This document shows positions 9,193-18,962 of a stretch of 64,000 nucleotides of DNA, piece by piece. The stretch lies in assembly GCF_050589625.1 (NCBI RefSeq), contig NZ_JBNGOP010000016.1, positions 59,308 through 123,307 of the forward strand, written 5' to 3'. Both the position numbers and the translations under genes were made by a program. The DNA is from Pelagihabitans sp947500445 (GTDB taxonomy: Bacteria; Bacteroidota; Bacteroidia; Flavobacteriales; Flavobacteriaceae). Within the stretch, counting starts at the first letter, position 1, and every line of letters starts with the position of its first letter. A model generated the notes under the pieces. It searched no databases, had not been told where the DNA came from, and was given only the letters and a program-made list of their open reading frames with translations.

Positions 9193-9227
9193 AAAAATCC
9201 GATACCGTTTTACGGTATCGGATTTTT
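9193..9227. terminator. Bidirectional rho-independent terminator
   Basis: AAAAATCCGATACCG and CGGTATCGGATTTTT form a perfect 15-bp stem around TTTTA. A-tract and T-tract on opposite sides let it serve both the lipoprotein gene (plus) and the TlpA gene (minus). Confidence 0.9.
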
Positions 9228-9249
9228 CTTTTTGAGATGGGAGGGAGGT

Positions 9250-10380
9250 TTAGTTCAATACTTCCGCAACCTTGTCCTCCAATGCCTTTCCTCGAAGGCC
9301 TTTGGCGATAATGACACCGTTTTCATCCAGCAAAAATGCCGCTGGAATGGCATCTACATTGTAAAGTTTGGCAATGGCATCATTAAAATAAGCTAGGTTG
9401 GAAACGTGGTTCCATACTAGCCCGTCATCGGCAATGGCCTTTTTCCAATCTTCCGCCTTACGATCGAGGGACACCCCTAGCACATTGAATCCCTTGTCGT
9501 GATATTTTTCATAAACCTTTACGATATTGGGATTTTCCGCCCGACACGGCTTGCACCATGCCGCCCAAAAATCGATAAGGGTCAGTTTTCCCTTTACCTC
9601 ACTAAGGCTGGTTTCCTTTCCGTCCGGGGTAGGTGCCGAAAATTCCGGGGCGGTCGCACCGATATCCGTACTTTTCGCGTTTTCTTCCCGTTCCCGTACC
9701 ACCTTCAATTGCTCAAGGATTCTTTTTGCCGCTTTGGTATTTTTCATATCCGGGGTAAGACTATCGTACATGTTCTGGATGTCACTGCTCGGCAACGCCC
9801 TGGAACCCATGGCCCTTTCGATCAGTAAGGTAGAGATCAATGCATTGCGATGTTCCTTAATATAGTTCAGGTCAAAATTTTTGTACTCCTCTTGAAGTTC
9901 CATCATTTCGTCCCGCAGGGCGGTCAAAGTGGCTTCGTCCCGGCTGGCGTTCGCTTTTTGCATGTCCTCCTGAATGGATTGCGCACGTCCCGAAATTCCC
10001 TTGAACTTATCCAGATAGTCACTAAAAATTGCATTTTGTTCCGTTCCCTCGATTTTGGCCACGTTCAAGCTATCCTTCTGTCCGGACCATTCGATTTCAC
10101 CGTTTTCGATGATCAGTGCCGAGTTGCCCCCTAGCTTATCAAAAAATAAATAATGCATTTCCGGAACATCCGCCTTTCCGGTAAAAACGAACTTTCCGTT
10201 TTCAACGGTTGCGGTATCGATATCGACCGGTTGGCTATTTTCGCCCAGGGCTTTTAAGTATACTGCGGTACCGTTGGCGACTTCACCTCTTATGCTTCCG
10301 TTAATGGTATAGCCTTCCGGAGCCGAGTCACATGCGGCGAGCATTAAAAGTGCACCGCCAAATATTGCTAATTTTTTCAT
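9250..10380 (-). CDS. TlpA-family thiol-disulfide oxidoreductase lipoprotein (DUF4369-like N-terminus)
   Basis: A periplasmic, membrane-tethered thioredoxin-fold protein, likely keeping envelope thiols reduced. I start it at ATG 10380 (MKKLAIFGGALLMLAAC, lipobox with Cys17) rather than the upstream in-frame ATG at 10404. Residues about 20-130 form the DUF4369-type beta domain (YTINGSIRGEVANGT, ENGKFVFTGK), followed by a helical linker and a C-terminal thioredoxin domain with the redox site WAAWCKPC. This architecture is frequent in Bacteroidota. Substrate unknown. Confidence 0.87.
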   Translation of the reverse strand: MKKLAIFGGALLMLAACDSAPEGYTINGSIRGEVANGTAVYLKALGENSQPVDIDTATVENGKFVFTGKADVPEMHYLFFDKLGGNSALIIENGEIEWSGQKDSLNVAKIEGTEQNAIFSDYLDKFKGISGRAQSIQEDMQKANASRDEATLTALRDEMMELQEEYKNFDLNYIKEHRNALISTLLIERAMGSRALPSSDIQNMYDSLTPDMKNTKAAKRILEQLKVVREREENAKSTDIGATAPEFSAPTPDGKETSLSEVKGKLTLIDFWAAWCKPCRAENPNIVKVYEKYHDKGFNVLGVSLDRKAEDWKKAIADDGLVWNHVSNLAYFNDAIAKLYNVDAIPAAFLLDENGVIIAKGLRGKALEDKVAEVLN

Positions 10381-10426
10381 TTGTTCTCTTTTAAAACGGC
10401 TCAAAGGTACTAATAATAGCGAGTAT

Positions 10427-10457
10427 AAAAAAAGCTCCTTTTTGTTGAAAAGGAGCC
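10427..10457 (-). terminator. Rho-independent terminator of the outer-membrane protein gene
   Basis: Read on the minus strand, GGCTCCTTTT-CAAC-AAAAAGGAGCT is a 10-bp stem followed by a T-run. It begins 26 bases past the stop of the gene ending at 10483. Confidence 0.85.
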
Positions 10458-10482
10458 TCTAGAATTATACCTGAATTTGTGC

Positions 10483-10995
10483 TTAAAACTGATAGCGTAC
10501 CCCGAGTCCGATATCGAAATCGAGATTGTTATCGAAATCGCCGTAACCAATGAGCCCAAGTTCGGGCCGTAGGTCCAAGGAAAGGAGCAAAGGGAAATCA
10601 AAACTATATTCGATACCCACGGTCCCTGCCGCAAAAACGAAAAATCCACCATCGGGCTGAAATGCTTCGTTGTCCCGTAAGGTAAGTTCGAAATTGGCAT
10701 CACCGAGTCCGCCCCCAAATCCGTAGTACCATTGAAGACCGCCATCTATCGGGCGCACCCAATGGTACAGCACGGCTACCTTAAAGGCATCGTATTCCCG
10801 GCTATCGCGCCAACCCAGATCAATTTCTAGCCTGTTGTACCTGCCGATGGATTTTTGGTAGGATATTTCGGCACCGTAGCCATCGCTTTCGCCCAAACGC
10901 AATCCGATCGCGTGGTTGGAAATTTCTTGGCCATGTACGAAATCGGTACCGACCGTACAAAATGCTAAAAAGATAAAAAGTTTTAAAATTTTCAT
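10483..10995 (-). CDS. Small outer-membrane beta-barrel protein
   Basis: A 170-residue secreted protein with a cleavable signal (MKILKLFIFLAFCTVGTDFVHG-Q). The mature part alternates hydrophobic and polar residues in short strands (IGLRLGESDGYGAEISYQ, LEIDLGW, WYYGFGGGLG, VGIEYSF, LSLDLRPELGLIG) and ends in a C-terminal aromatic (VRYQF), the usual signature of an eight-stranded outer-membrane barrel. Function unknown; it has its own terminator and no operon partners. Confidence 0.7.
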   Translation of the reverse strand: MKILKLFIFLAFCTVGTDFVHGQEISNHAIGLRLGESDGYGAEISYQKSIGRYNRLEIDLGWRDSREYDAFKVAVLYHWVRPIDGGLQWYYGFGGGLGDANFELTLRDNEAFQPDGGFFVFAAGTVGIEYSFDFPLLLSLDLRPELGLIGYGDFDNNLDFDIGLGVRYQF

Positions 10996-11240
10996 ATGTA
11001 TCCGTTTTGGTTCTGAACTCGTTTAAACTTTTTGCGTTTAAGCGAAAATTAGTCATTTTTTGGCCATTTGAAGGCTTTTTTGATTTGCATAGCAGGACTA
11101 CGGAAAGAAAAAAAGGCAAAGAACGGACGAAAAAGGGCAATTTTTTAGCAAATGGAAAAAGTTTAAACGAGTTCTCTAAATAAAATAGGGGAACAGAAGT
11201 TCCTCCGCCAATAAAAACTTAATTTTGCATTCAAAATTGT

Positions 11241-14159
11241 TTGAACTTGGATAAAAATTTGCTAAAAGAACTGTCCGTTTCCCTCGATGGGGAGCTTTTA
11301 GACGATGCGTTGACCAAAGCGCTTTATGCCACGGATGCTTCGGTATACCGTAAAACACCCTTGGGCGTGGCGTTTCCCAAAACTACAGACGACCTTAAAC
11401 AACTGATTCTTTTTGCGAAGAAACATGCCATAGGCTTGATTCCGCGAACCGCGGGTACCTCTTTGGCAGGGCAGTGCGTGGGCGACGGTTTGGTGGTGGA
11501 CGTTTCCAAGCATTTTACGGAAATCATAGGTTTGGATGAGCAAAAGCGCCAGGTTACCGTTCAGCCGGGAGTGGTTCGTGATGCGTTAAATCGCTTTTTG
11601 CTACCTTATAGACTGTTTTTTGGGCCAAATACCTCTACGGCAAATCGGTGTATGATAGGGGGAATGGTCGGGAATAATTCTTCGGGAACCACCTCTATCA
11701 AATATGGGGTAACCCGGGATAAGGTGGTCTCCATGAAAACCGTGCTATCCGATGGGTCGGAAGTGGAATTCGGGGCGCTGGACGAAGCGGAGTTCATGGC
11801 AAAGACCAAAGGAAAAGGTATTGAAGCTAAAATATACCAAAACCTTTATAATGAGTTGTCCAACAAGGAAATAAGGCAAGAAATTATCAGCGAATTTCCA
11901 AAACCTGAAATTCATAGGCGGAATACCGGCTATGCGGTGGATGAGCTGTTGCGCGGTACCCTTTTTGGTGGTTCGGAAACCCAAGTAAACCTTTGTGAAT
12001 TGTTAAGCGGTAGCGAAGGAACATTGGCGTTTACCACCGAGGTTACCTTGCAGCTAGATCTATTGCCGCCAACCTTGTCGGCTATGGTAGTGACCCATTA
12101 CCGTACCTTGGAGGAATGTCTGTCCGATGTGGCCCCGGTCATGGAATGTGGTTTGCATACCTGCGAAATGATGGACAAAGTAATTTTGGATTGCACCAAA
12201 AACAACAGGGAACAGTTAAAAAATCGCTTTTTTGTTTCCGGAGATCCCGAAGCGCTATTGATGTTGGAGGTAAAGGCCGATACGGGTGCCGCGTTGCAAG
12301 AACAATTGGACCGGTTGCTGACGGTAATCGATGCCTCGGGGCTCAGTTATGCAAGTCCCGTTCTAAAAGAGGGCGACATTGCCAAGGCGCTGGAGCTCCG
12401 AAAGGCGGGATTGGGTCTTTTGGGAAATATCGTCGGCGACCGAAAAGCGGTTGCCTGTATCGAGGATACCGCCGTAGCTTTGGAGGATTTGAAAGACTTT
12501 ATTGGGGAATTTTCCCAAATCATGAAGGGATACGGTCAAAAAGCAGTGTATTACGCACATGCCGGGGCGGGCGAACTGCACCTTCGGCCTATTTTGAATT
12601 TGAAAAAAAGCGAGGATGTTACCCTTTTTAGGGCAATTACCACGGACGTGGCCAAACTGACCAAAAAGTATAAAGGCTCGTTCAGTGGGGAGCATGGCGA
12701 TGGTATCGTGCGTGCCGAGTTTATTCCTTTGATGATAGGGGAAAAGAATTATGAGCTGTTGAAACGGGTAAAATCCTATTTCGATCCCGAGCATATCTTC
12801 AATCCGGGAAAGATTGTGGATGCCTACCCCATGGATGCCGCTTTGCGCTACGATATCGATAGGGAGGAGCCTGTTGTGGAAACCTTAATGGATTTTTCGG
12901 ACAGCGAGGGAATATTAAAAGCGGCGGAAAAGTGCAACGGTAGTGGCGACTGTAGAAAGCCCCACGAAATGAAAGGAGGCATGTGTCCGAGCTACCACGC
13001 TACCAAAAACGAAAAAGATACTACACGGGGAAGGGCGAATGCCCTAAGGGAGTTTTTGACCCACTCCGAAAAGCCCAACCGCTTTGATCGGCAGGAATTG
13101 AAGGAGGTCTTTGATCTTTGTTTGAGTTGTAAGGCCTGTAGCAGTGAATGCCCGAGCAATGTGGATATCGCTACCCTAAAAGCGGAGTTTTTGTATCAGT
13201 ATCAGGAAGCGAACGGCTATCCGCTGCGTTCAAAACTTTTCGCCTATAATACCAAATTGAACCGACTGGGGAGCATGGTTCCCGGGCTCACCAACCGTAT
13301 CTATCGCTCTGGGGTGCTGGGCGGAATTTTAAAGAAATCCGCTGGGGTGGCGTTTAAAAGAAGCCTTCCCGAAGTTTCAAGTTTTAATTTTGATAAACAT
13401 CTGCAACATCTTCAAAAAGATAGTGTTGTGAATAAAGGAAGAGTAGTTCTTTACATCGATGAGTTTACCAACTACATGGATGTAGATCTTGGTAAAGATG
13501 CGATGGCACTTATGGTGAGTTTAGGGTATGAGGTGACCCTGTTTTTCGGGGAAAGTGGCCGGACCTTCATCTCAAAGGGGTTTTTGAAACAGGCGAAGCG
13601 GTTGGCCAAAAAGAATGTTAAGGCGCTTTTGGCGTATGCCTCTGAGGGTATTCCGATAGTAGGATTGGAACCTTCGGCGATACTCACGTTTCGCGATGAA
13701 TACAAGCGCTTGGTCCCCGAACGGTCGGAAGTGCTTAAAGTGGGGGAGCACAGTTTTTTGATCGAGGAATTTCTGGCTTCGGAAATAGGGAAAGGCGTGC
13801 TGACCAAAGACCTATTTACCAAGGAAGCACGAAAAGTAAAGATCCATAGCCATTGTCATCAGAAGTCGTTGAGCAATCAAAAGGTCACTTTTGACATGTT
13901 GAACCTTCCCGAAAATTACGAGGTGACCATTATCAGTTCGGGCTGCTGTGGTATGGCCGGCTCTTTTGGGTATGAAAAGGAGCATTACGAACTGAGCATG
14001 CAGGTAGGGGAGCTCAAATTGTTCCCATCCGTTCGCAACGCCGCCGCGGATACCATTATTGCCGCTAACGGTACCAGTTGTCGACATCAGATCCATGATG
14101 GTACGGAACGCGAGGCCTTGCATCCCGTGACCATTTTAAAGAATGCATTAGTCGATTAG
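11241..14159 (+). CDS. FAD-linked oxidase fused to Fe-S glycolate-oxidase-like subunit (D-lactate/2-hydroxyacid dehydrogenase type)
   Basis: A 972-residue single-chain dehydrogenase combining what are separate subunits in glycolate oxidase. Residues about 30-270 are the FAD-binding PCMH domain (GLIPRTAGTSLAGQ, GGMVGNNSSGTTSIKYG), 270-530 the FAD-oxidase C domain (FSGEHGDGIVR), about 560-650 a ferredoxin-like part (CNGSGDC and CLSCKACSSECP), and 715-970 a CCG domain (HSHCHQKSL, SSGCCGMAGSFGYE). It would oxidise D-lactate or another 2-hydroxyacid and pass electrons to quinone at the inner membrane. The start is TTG at 11241 (LDKNLLKELS follows), chosen because no suitable ATG precedes it. Its 3' end overlaps the convergent phosphatase gene by 12 bases. 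Confidence 0.88.
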   Translation: MNLDKNLLKELSVSLDGELLDDALTKALYATDASVYRKTPLGVAFPKTTDDLKQLILFAKKHAIGLIPRTAGTSLAGQCVGDGLVVDVSKHFTEIIGLDEQKRQVTVQPGVVRDALNRFLLPYRLFFGPNTSTANRCMIGGMVGNNSSGTTSIKYGVTRDKVVSMKTVLSDGSEVEFGALDEAEFMAKTKGKGIEAKIYQNLYNELSNKEIRQEIISEFPKPEIHRRNTGYAVDELLRGTLFGGSETQVNLCELLSGSEGTLAFTTEVTLQLDLLPPTLSAMVVTHYRTLEECLSDVAPVMECGLHTCEMMDKVILDCTKNNREQLKNRFFVSGDPEALLMLEVKADTGAALQEQLDRLLTVIDASGLSYASPVLKEGDIAKALELRKAGLGLLGNIVGDRKAVACIEDTAVALEDLKDFIGEFSQIMKGYGQKAVYYAHAGAGELHLRPILNLKKSEDVTLFRAITTDVAKLTKKYKGSFSGEHGDGIVRAEFIPLMIGEKNYELLKRVKSYFDPEHIFNPGKIVDAYPMDAALRYDIDREEPVVETLMDFSDSEGILKAAEKCNGSGDCRKPHEMKGGMCPSYHATKNEKDTTRGRANALREFLTHSEKPNRFDRQELKEVFDLCLSCKACSSECPSNVDIATLKAEFLYQYQEANGYPLRSKLFAYNTKLNRLGSMVPGLTNRIYRSGVLGGILKKSAGVAFKRSLPEVSSFNFDKHLQHLQKDSVVNKGRVVLYIDEFTNYMDVDLGKDAMALMVSLGYEVTLFFGESGRTFISKGFLKQAKRLAKKNVKALLAYASEGIPIVGLEPSAILTFRDEYKRLVPERSEVLKVGEHSFLIEEFLASEIGKGVLTKDLFTKEARKVKIHSHCHQKSLSNQKVTFDMLNLPENYEVTIISSGCCGMAGSFGYEKEHYELSMQVGELKLFPSVRNAAADTIIAANGTSCRHQIHDGTEREALHPVTILKNALVD

Positions 14160-15008
14160 GGGTTCTTCCGCCGTGTCGGAAGCTTTCTTTTCAGAAGCTA
14201 TGGAGGCGATCAATTCATGAATGTCCAGCTGCTTTAACTCCTCGTCGGCAAAGAACGGAGAAAGACGGTCGTGATTGTAACGGTATATTTTCCAGCGCTT
14301 GAAGGAATACTCCAAGGCGGTCAAATGTTCCACCCAGTCACCGGAGTTCAAATAGGTGCATGTTCCGTTTGGCGTAGTCACAACCTCCTTTTTGGGCAAG
14401 TGTATGTGACCGCATACCACATAGTCATATCTTTTTGCTATGGCGAGGTCTATCGCCGTGCGTTCAAAGTCCCCAACATACCGGGTGGCCCCTTTAATAC
14501 TGTTTTTGATTTTTTTGGAGAGTGAAAATTTTTCGCGTCCCGCCCAGTGTAACGCCCGGTTGACAAACCGGTTCAAAACAATGAGTAAGTCGTAACCGTA
14601 TCCGCCCAATTTGGCTAGCCATTTCATATTTTGAATGGAAAGATCAAAAACGTCCCCATGAAAGAACCATGCTTTTTTTCCATCCAAGGACAGCACCAGC
14701 TTGTTGCAAACGTGCAGGTTCCCCATCGTCGTATCACTGAACTTGCGGAGTACCTCGTCATGGTTGCCCGTAATGTAGAACACTTCGGTGCCTTTTGCGG
14801 CCATCCCGATAATTTTTCGCAACACTTTCATGTGCGATTTGGGAAAATAACGTTTGTTAAATTGCCATATATCGATAATATCGCCGTTCAAGACCAATTG
14901 TTTGGGGTTGATGCTGTTCAGATACGTCAATAGTTCCTCGGCATGACATCCAAAGGTGCCCAAATGAATATCTGAAATGACCACAACTTCTAGCGTACGT
15001 TTTCTCAA
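14148..15008 (-). CDS. UDP-2,3-diacylglucosamine diphosphatase-like metallophosphoesterase (LpxH family)
   Basis: A 286-residue calcineurin-like phosphoesterase. All metal-binding blocks are present in order: SDIHLG, NGDIIDIW, GNHDE, FHGDVFD and GHIHLP. The spacing and the YLNSGDWVEH block match Bacteroidota LpxH-like proteins, which hydrolyse UDP-2,3-diacylglucosamine to lipid X in lipid A synthesis. A broader phosphoesterase role cannot be excluded. The gene stands alone, antisense-overlapping the end of the FAD oxidase gene. Confidence 0.8.
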   Translation of the reverse strand: MRKRTLEVVVISDIHLGTFGCHAEELLTYLNSINPKQLVLNGDIIDIWQFNKRYFPKSHMKVLRKIIGMAAKGTEVFYITGNHDEVLRKFSDTTMGNLHVCNKLVLSLDGKKAWFFHGDVFDLSIQNMKWLAKLGGYGYDLLIVLNRFVNRALHWAGREKFSLSKKIKNSIKGATRYVGDFERTAIDLAIAKRYDYVVCGHIHLPKKEVVTTPNGTCTYLNSGDWVEHLTALEYSFKRWKIYRYNHDRLSPFFADEELKQLDIHELIASIASEKKASDTAEEPLID

Positions 15009-15143
15009 AATGGATTTTTATACAAAATAAACCTATCGGTATCAATATAAGGATATCAAAACATCAAGAATGAATGTTGTTTTGATTAAGGGAAGTTTAA
15101 TGGGGACGTTGCTATGTTAAGGGAATATTACTGCGGTTGCGTG

Positions 15144-15174
15144 TTGGCAAACGTTGATTTAAGATTTACCTTTG
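15144..15174 (+). promoter_or_regulatory. Promoter upstream of aroC
   Basis: TTG at 15144 and TACCTTTG at 15167-15174, 20 bases apart, fit the Bacteroidota consensus. It would give a 5' leader of roughly 80 bases before the aroC ATG. Confidence 0.5.
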
Positions 15175-15260
15175 TTTCTTGACGATTTTGGCTTTCTCGG
15201 GCATAAACGGCAAGGTATTGTCGGTTCCGTGCCCATTTTCATTAAAAGAAGTATAGCATT

Positions 15261-16325
15261 ATGGCAGGTAATACATTTGGGAATTTGTTTAAGATTATGA
15301 CGTTCGGGGAATCCCATGGTGTTGCCATCGGTGGGGTGATCGAGGGATGTCCATCGGGCATCGAATTGGATATGGAGGCGATACAAAAGGAGCTGGACCG
15401 CCGAAAGCCAGGGCAATCGGCAATCGTAACACAACGTAAGGAGCCGGATACCGTTGAGTTTTTTTCAGGTATTTTTGAAGGGAAAACGACGGGTACGCCA
15501 ATAGGCTTCGCCATTCGGAACACCAATCAAAAATCACATGACTACTCCCACATTAAAGACTCCTACAGACCTTCCCATGCCGATTATGTGTACGATAAAA
15601 AATACGGTTTTCGTGATTATCGCGGCGGTGGTCGCAGTTCAGCCAGGGAAACGGCAAGTAGGGTCGTTGCAGGCGCGATAGCCAAACAATTCTTAAGCGG
15701 GATTCAAATAAACGCTTATGTTTCCCAAGTGGGGGCGTTAAAAATGGAAACACCGTATCAGGAACTGGACCTGTCCCTTACCGAATCCAATGCCGTGCGC
15801 TGTCCCGATCCCGAATCGGCAAAAGCAATGGAAGCGTATATCAAGGAAGTACGTAAGGAAGGGGACACCATTGGCGGTGTAATCGATTGTGTTATAAAAA
15901 ATGTGCCCGTAGGGCTGGGAGAGCCGGTTTTTGATAAATTACATGCGGAGTTGGGAAAGGCAATGCTGTCCATTAATGCGGTAAAAGGTTTTGAGTATGG
16001 AAGCGGTTTTGAAGGGGTCACCATGAAGGGCAGTGCCCATAACGACCAATTTAATTCGGACGGAACCACAAAAACAAATTACAGCGGTGGTGTTCAGGGA
16101 GGTATCAGCAACGGTATGGACATCTATTTTAAGGTGGCGTTTAAGCCCGTAGCCACGATAATTCAAGGATACGAGACCATCGATAAGGATGGGAACATGG
16201 TGCAGACCAAGGGAAAAGGCCGACACGACCCTTGTGTTGTGCCAAGGGCGGTGCCCATTGTAGAGGCCATGGCAGCCTTGGTGCTCGCCGACTATACCTT
16301 ACTGAACCGGACCATTCAAAAATAA
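15261..16325 (+). CDS. aroC: Chorismate synthase
   Basis: Converts EPSP to chorismate with reduced FMN, the last step of the shikimate pathway. Normal length at 354 residues. Visible landmarks are GESHGVAIGGVIEGCP at the N-terminus (signature 1), RGGGRSSARETASRVVAGA (signature 2), and the C-terminal KGRHDPCVVPRAVP with the conserved Arg and His. Cytosolic. No other aro gene is adjacent. Confidence 0.96.
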   Translation: MAGNTFGNLFKIMTFGESHGVAIGGVIEGCPSGIELDMEAIQKELDRRKPGQSAIVTQRKEPDTVEFFSGIFEGKTTGTPIGFAIRNTNQKSHDYSHIKDSYRPSHADYVYDKKYGFRDYRGGGRSSARETASRVVAGAIAKQFLSGIQINAYVSQVGALKMETPYQELDLSLTESNAVRCPDPESAKAMEAYIKEVRKEGDTIGGVIDCVIKNVPVGLGEPVFDKLHAELGKAMLSINAVKGFEYGSGFEGVTMKGSAHNDQFNSDGTTKTNYSGGVQGGISNGMDIYFKVAFKPVATIIQGYETIDKDGNMVQTKGKGRHDPCVVPRAVPIVEAMAALVLADYTLLNRTIQK

Positions 16326-16541
16326 TAGTGCCGGAGCTTGTTGATTATGTAGTTTAAGTGTGAAGGAACCTAAGGAAAAAGACTTTCCCTGCAACCGCCC
16401 AATACTATTATTTGAGGCCGCTCCTGCGGCCTTGTCACCCAACGAAAGACGAAGATTTCGATAGCCCCTAAGCCAACCGTCAAAATCTGCTTTTCCATTC
16501 CGTCCAAAAACAGTAACTTACCCGCTTAAAGCAACCGCGGT

Positions 16542-17870
16542 ATGGGTAAATTGGCGTTACATTGGAAAATCTTGATCGGAATGCTGTTGGGGCTCGTTTT
16601 TGGCTTTGCCATGACGTATTTCGATGGAGGGAAAACGTTTGTCGCCAATTGGATCGAACCCTTCGGCGCTATTTTCGTGAAACTGCTAAAACTGATAGCG
16701 GTACCGTTAATTCTGGCTTCCTTGATCAAGGGAATATCAGATCTTAAGGACATCTCCAAGTTTCGAAAAATAGGTTTGCGAACCATTGGCATTTACGTGC
16801 TGACGACCGTGGTGGCCATTTCCGTTGGCCTGGTTCTGGTAAACACGCTCCAACCCGGGAACGGTATCGATGCTGAAACCATTGAAAAATTTTCCCAGAC
16901 CTACGCCAATGACAGCGGTGTCACCGATAAGTTGGACGAGGCGTTGAAACAAAAGAGCAACGGTCCCCTACAGTTTTTAAAGGATATGGTCCCGGACAAT
17001 GCGGTGGCGGCCATGAGCGATAATAAACTAATGCTGCAAGTTATATTCTTTACCATCTTTTTAGGCATATCAATGCTACTGGTGGGAGAAGAGAAAGCCC
17101 GTCCGTTAAAGTCCTTTTTTGATTCCCTGAACGAGGTGGTGCTCAAAATGGTCGACCTCATTATGTTGTCGGCGCCTTATGCCGTTTTTGCCCTTTTGGC
17201 CAATGTGGTATCCTCCTCCGGAGACCCGGATCTTCTGGTGGCCTTATTGAAATATGCTGGGGTAGTGGTACTGGGGCTGCTCTTGATGATCGTGTTTTAT
17301 GCCGTTTTGGTAACTTTATATACGGGAAAAAATCCCTTGTGGTTCCTGAAACAGATCAGTCCGGCACAATTGCTCGCTTTTTCAACAAGTTCGAGTGCCG
17401 CTACCTTGCCGGTTACCATGGAAAGGGTAGAAGAACATATCGGGGTGGATAAGGAGGTGTCCAGTTTTGTTTTGCCCGTCGGCGCTACCATTAATATGGA
17501 TGGTACGAGCTTGTACCAAGGTGTTGCGGCAGTTTTCGCCATGCAAGTGTTGTGGCCGGAGGGACTGGTGTTCAGTAACCAGCTCATCATCGTATTAACG
17601 GCCCTATTGGCTTCTATCGGTTCCGCGGCCGTTCCCGGGGCCGGAATGGTCATGTTGGTCATTGTATTGGAATCCATCGGTTTTCCTCCGGAACTGTACC
17701 CTATCGCATTGGCATTGATCTTTGCCGTAGACCGTCCCTTGGATATGTGCCGGACCGTAGTCAATGTTACCGGGGATGCCACGGTTTCAATGATCGTTGC
17801 AAAATCGGTAGGAAAGTTAGGAGATCCAAAACCAAAAGAATGGGACGACCATTTGGAAGAAGTGCGGTAA
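16542..17870 (+). CDS. Dicarboxylate/amino acid:cation symporter (DAACS family)
   Basis: A 442-residue inner-membrane transporter of the GltP/DctA/EAAT type, importing glutamate, aspartate or C4-dicarboxylates with Na+ or H+. The hairpin motif STSSSAATLP, the NMDGT motif in ATINMDGTSLYQG, and the late DRPLDMCRTVVNVTGDA segment, which holds the substrate-binding Asp and Arg, are all present. About eight transmembrane segments and two re-entrant loops are expected. The next gene starts 60 bases later and begins a glutamate-related three-gene operon, suggesting a link in substrate. Confidence 0.92.
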   Translation: MGKLALHWKILIGMLLGLVFGFAMTYFDGGKTFVANWIEPFGAIFVKLLKLIAVPLILASLIKGISDLKDISKFRKIGLRTIGIYVLTTVVAISVGLVLVNTLQPGNGIDAETIEKFSQTYANDSGVTDKLDEALKQKSNGPLQFLKDMVPDNAVAAMSDNKLMLQVIFFTIFLGISMLLVGEEKARPLKSFFDSLNEVVLKMVDLIMLSAPYAVFALLANVVSSSGDPDLLVALLKYAGVVVLGLLLMIVFYAVLVTLYTGKNPLWFLKQISPAQLLAFSTSSSAATLPVTMERVEEHIGVDKEVSSFVLPVGATINMDGTSLYQGVAAVFAMQVLWPEGLVFSNQLIIVLTALLASIGSAAVPGAGMVMLVIVLESIGFPPELYPIALALIFAVDRPLDMCRTVVNVTGDATVSMIVAKSVGKLGDPKPKEWDDHLEEVR

Positions 17871-17930
17871 CACGTTTTCAAATGGCGCATTGTCGATCAG
17901 GCCTTTGATATTATTTTTAAACGGAAGCAT

Positions 17931-18962
17931 ATGAATATTTGTTTTTTAATGTACCCTTGGGAGGAAATAGACGCTGAGAACGATACCAGTTTGGCGCTAA
18001 TACACGAATGTGTGAAAAGACAGCATGGCGTAGCCATTTGTACCCCGGCCAACCTTACTATCCGCAACAGCGTTACCAATGCTTTTTGTACCGTTATCGG
18101 CCGTATGGAGAAGGTTCCGAGCAATTTGAAGACCTTTTACAAACAGGCGAAGGTGCGGGAGGAAATGCTTCCCCTGGCCGGTTTTGATGTGATTTTTATG
18201 CGGGCCAATCCGCCTTTGGACCCGATCATGCTGAATTTTCTGGATTCCGTAAAAGATGATGTGTTCATCGTTAACTCGCTGCAAGGCATTCGTGAAGCAA
18301 ACAATAAACTCTACACCGCAGCATTTGGGGATTCACATAGCAACATTATCCCGACCACCCATGTTTCCAAAAATAAGGGATATCTGTTGAAACAGATTAA
18401 AGAATCCCAGGCCGATAAAATGATATTGAAACCCTTGAACGGTTTTGGGGGATCCGGGGTAATCCTAATCGAGAAATCGGCAATGAGTAATATTAAATCA
18501 TTGTTAGATTTTTACGTAACCAACTCTGATGGAAGTTCTAACTATGTAATACTTCAAGAATACATTGAAGGTGCGGATCAGGGTGATGTTCGTATATTAT
18601 TGTTGAATGGCGAACCGATCGGAGCCATGAAACGGGTGCCGGGATCGGACGATCACCGAAGCAATGTGTCCGCCGGTGGATCAGTGGCCAAGCACCATTT
18701 GACCAAACAGGAAAAGGCACTGTGCAAGCAGATCGGACCGAAGTTGGTGAAGGACGGGCTCTACTTTGTGGGAATCGACGTCATAGGCGGAAAGCTAGTA
18801 GAGGTCAATGTGATGTCGCCAGGAGGAATAACCTATATGAACAAGGTGTACAAGGCCAAACTACAATCGAAGGTAATCGATTTTGTGGAGAGCAAGGTGC
18901 TCGACCAATTACAGGCTTTTCAACGGCGCACCCGATTACGAGACGAGGTAGAAAATGCTTAA
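17931..18962 (+). CDS. Glutathione-synthase-like ATP-grasp ligase
   Basis: A 343-residue ATP-grasp enzyme related to GshB. The N-terminal domain (ICFLMYPWEEIDAENDTS) resembles the glutathione-synthase substrate domain, and residues about 130-320 carry the ATP-grasp core: the MILKPLNGFGGSGVILIE loop, ILQEYIEGADQGDVRIL and the Mg-binding end VEVNVMSPGG. No GshA is visible nearby, so an amide ligation on a substrate other than gamma-glutamylcysteine is possible. Overlaps the next gene by 8 bases, and this heads a three-gene operon with an N-formylglutamate amidohydrolase-like protein and a DUF1704 protein. Confidence 0.85.
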   Translation: MNICFLMYPWEEIDAENDTSLALIHECVKRQHGVAICTPANLTIRNSVTNAFCTVIGRMEKVPSNLKTFYKQAKVREEMLPLAGFDVIFMRANPPLDPIMLNFLDSVKDDVFIVNSLQGIREANNKLYTAAFGDSHSNIIPTTHVSKNKGYLLKQIKESQADKMILKPLNGFGGSGVILIEKSAMSNIKSLLDFYVTNSDGSSNYVILQEYIEGADQGDVRILLLNGEPIGAMKRVPGSDDHRSNVSAGGSVAKHHLTKQEKALCKQIGPKLVKDGLYFVGIDVIGGKLVEVNVMSPGGITYMNKVYKAKLQSKVIDFVESKVLDQLQAFQRRTRLRDEVENA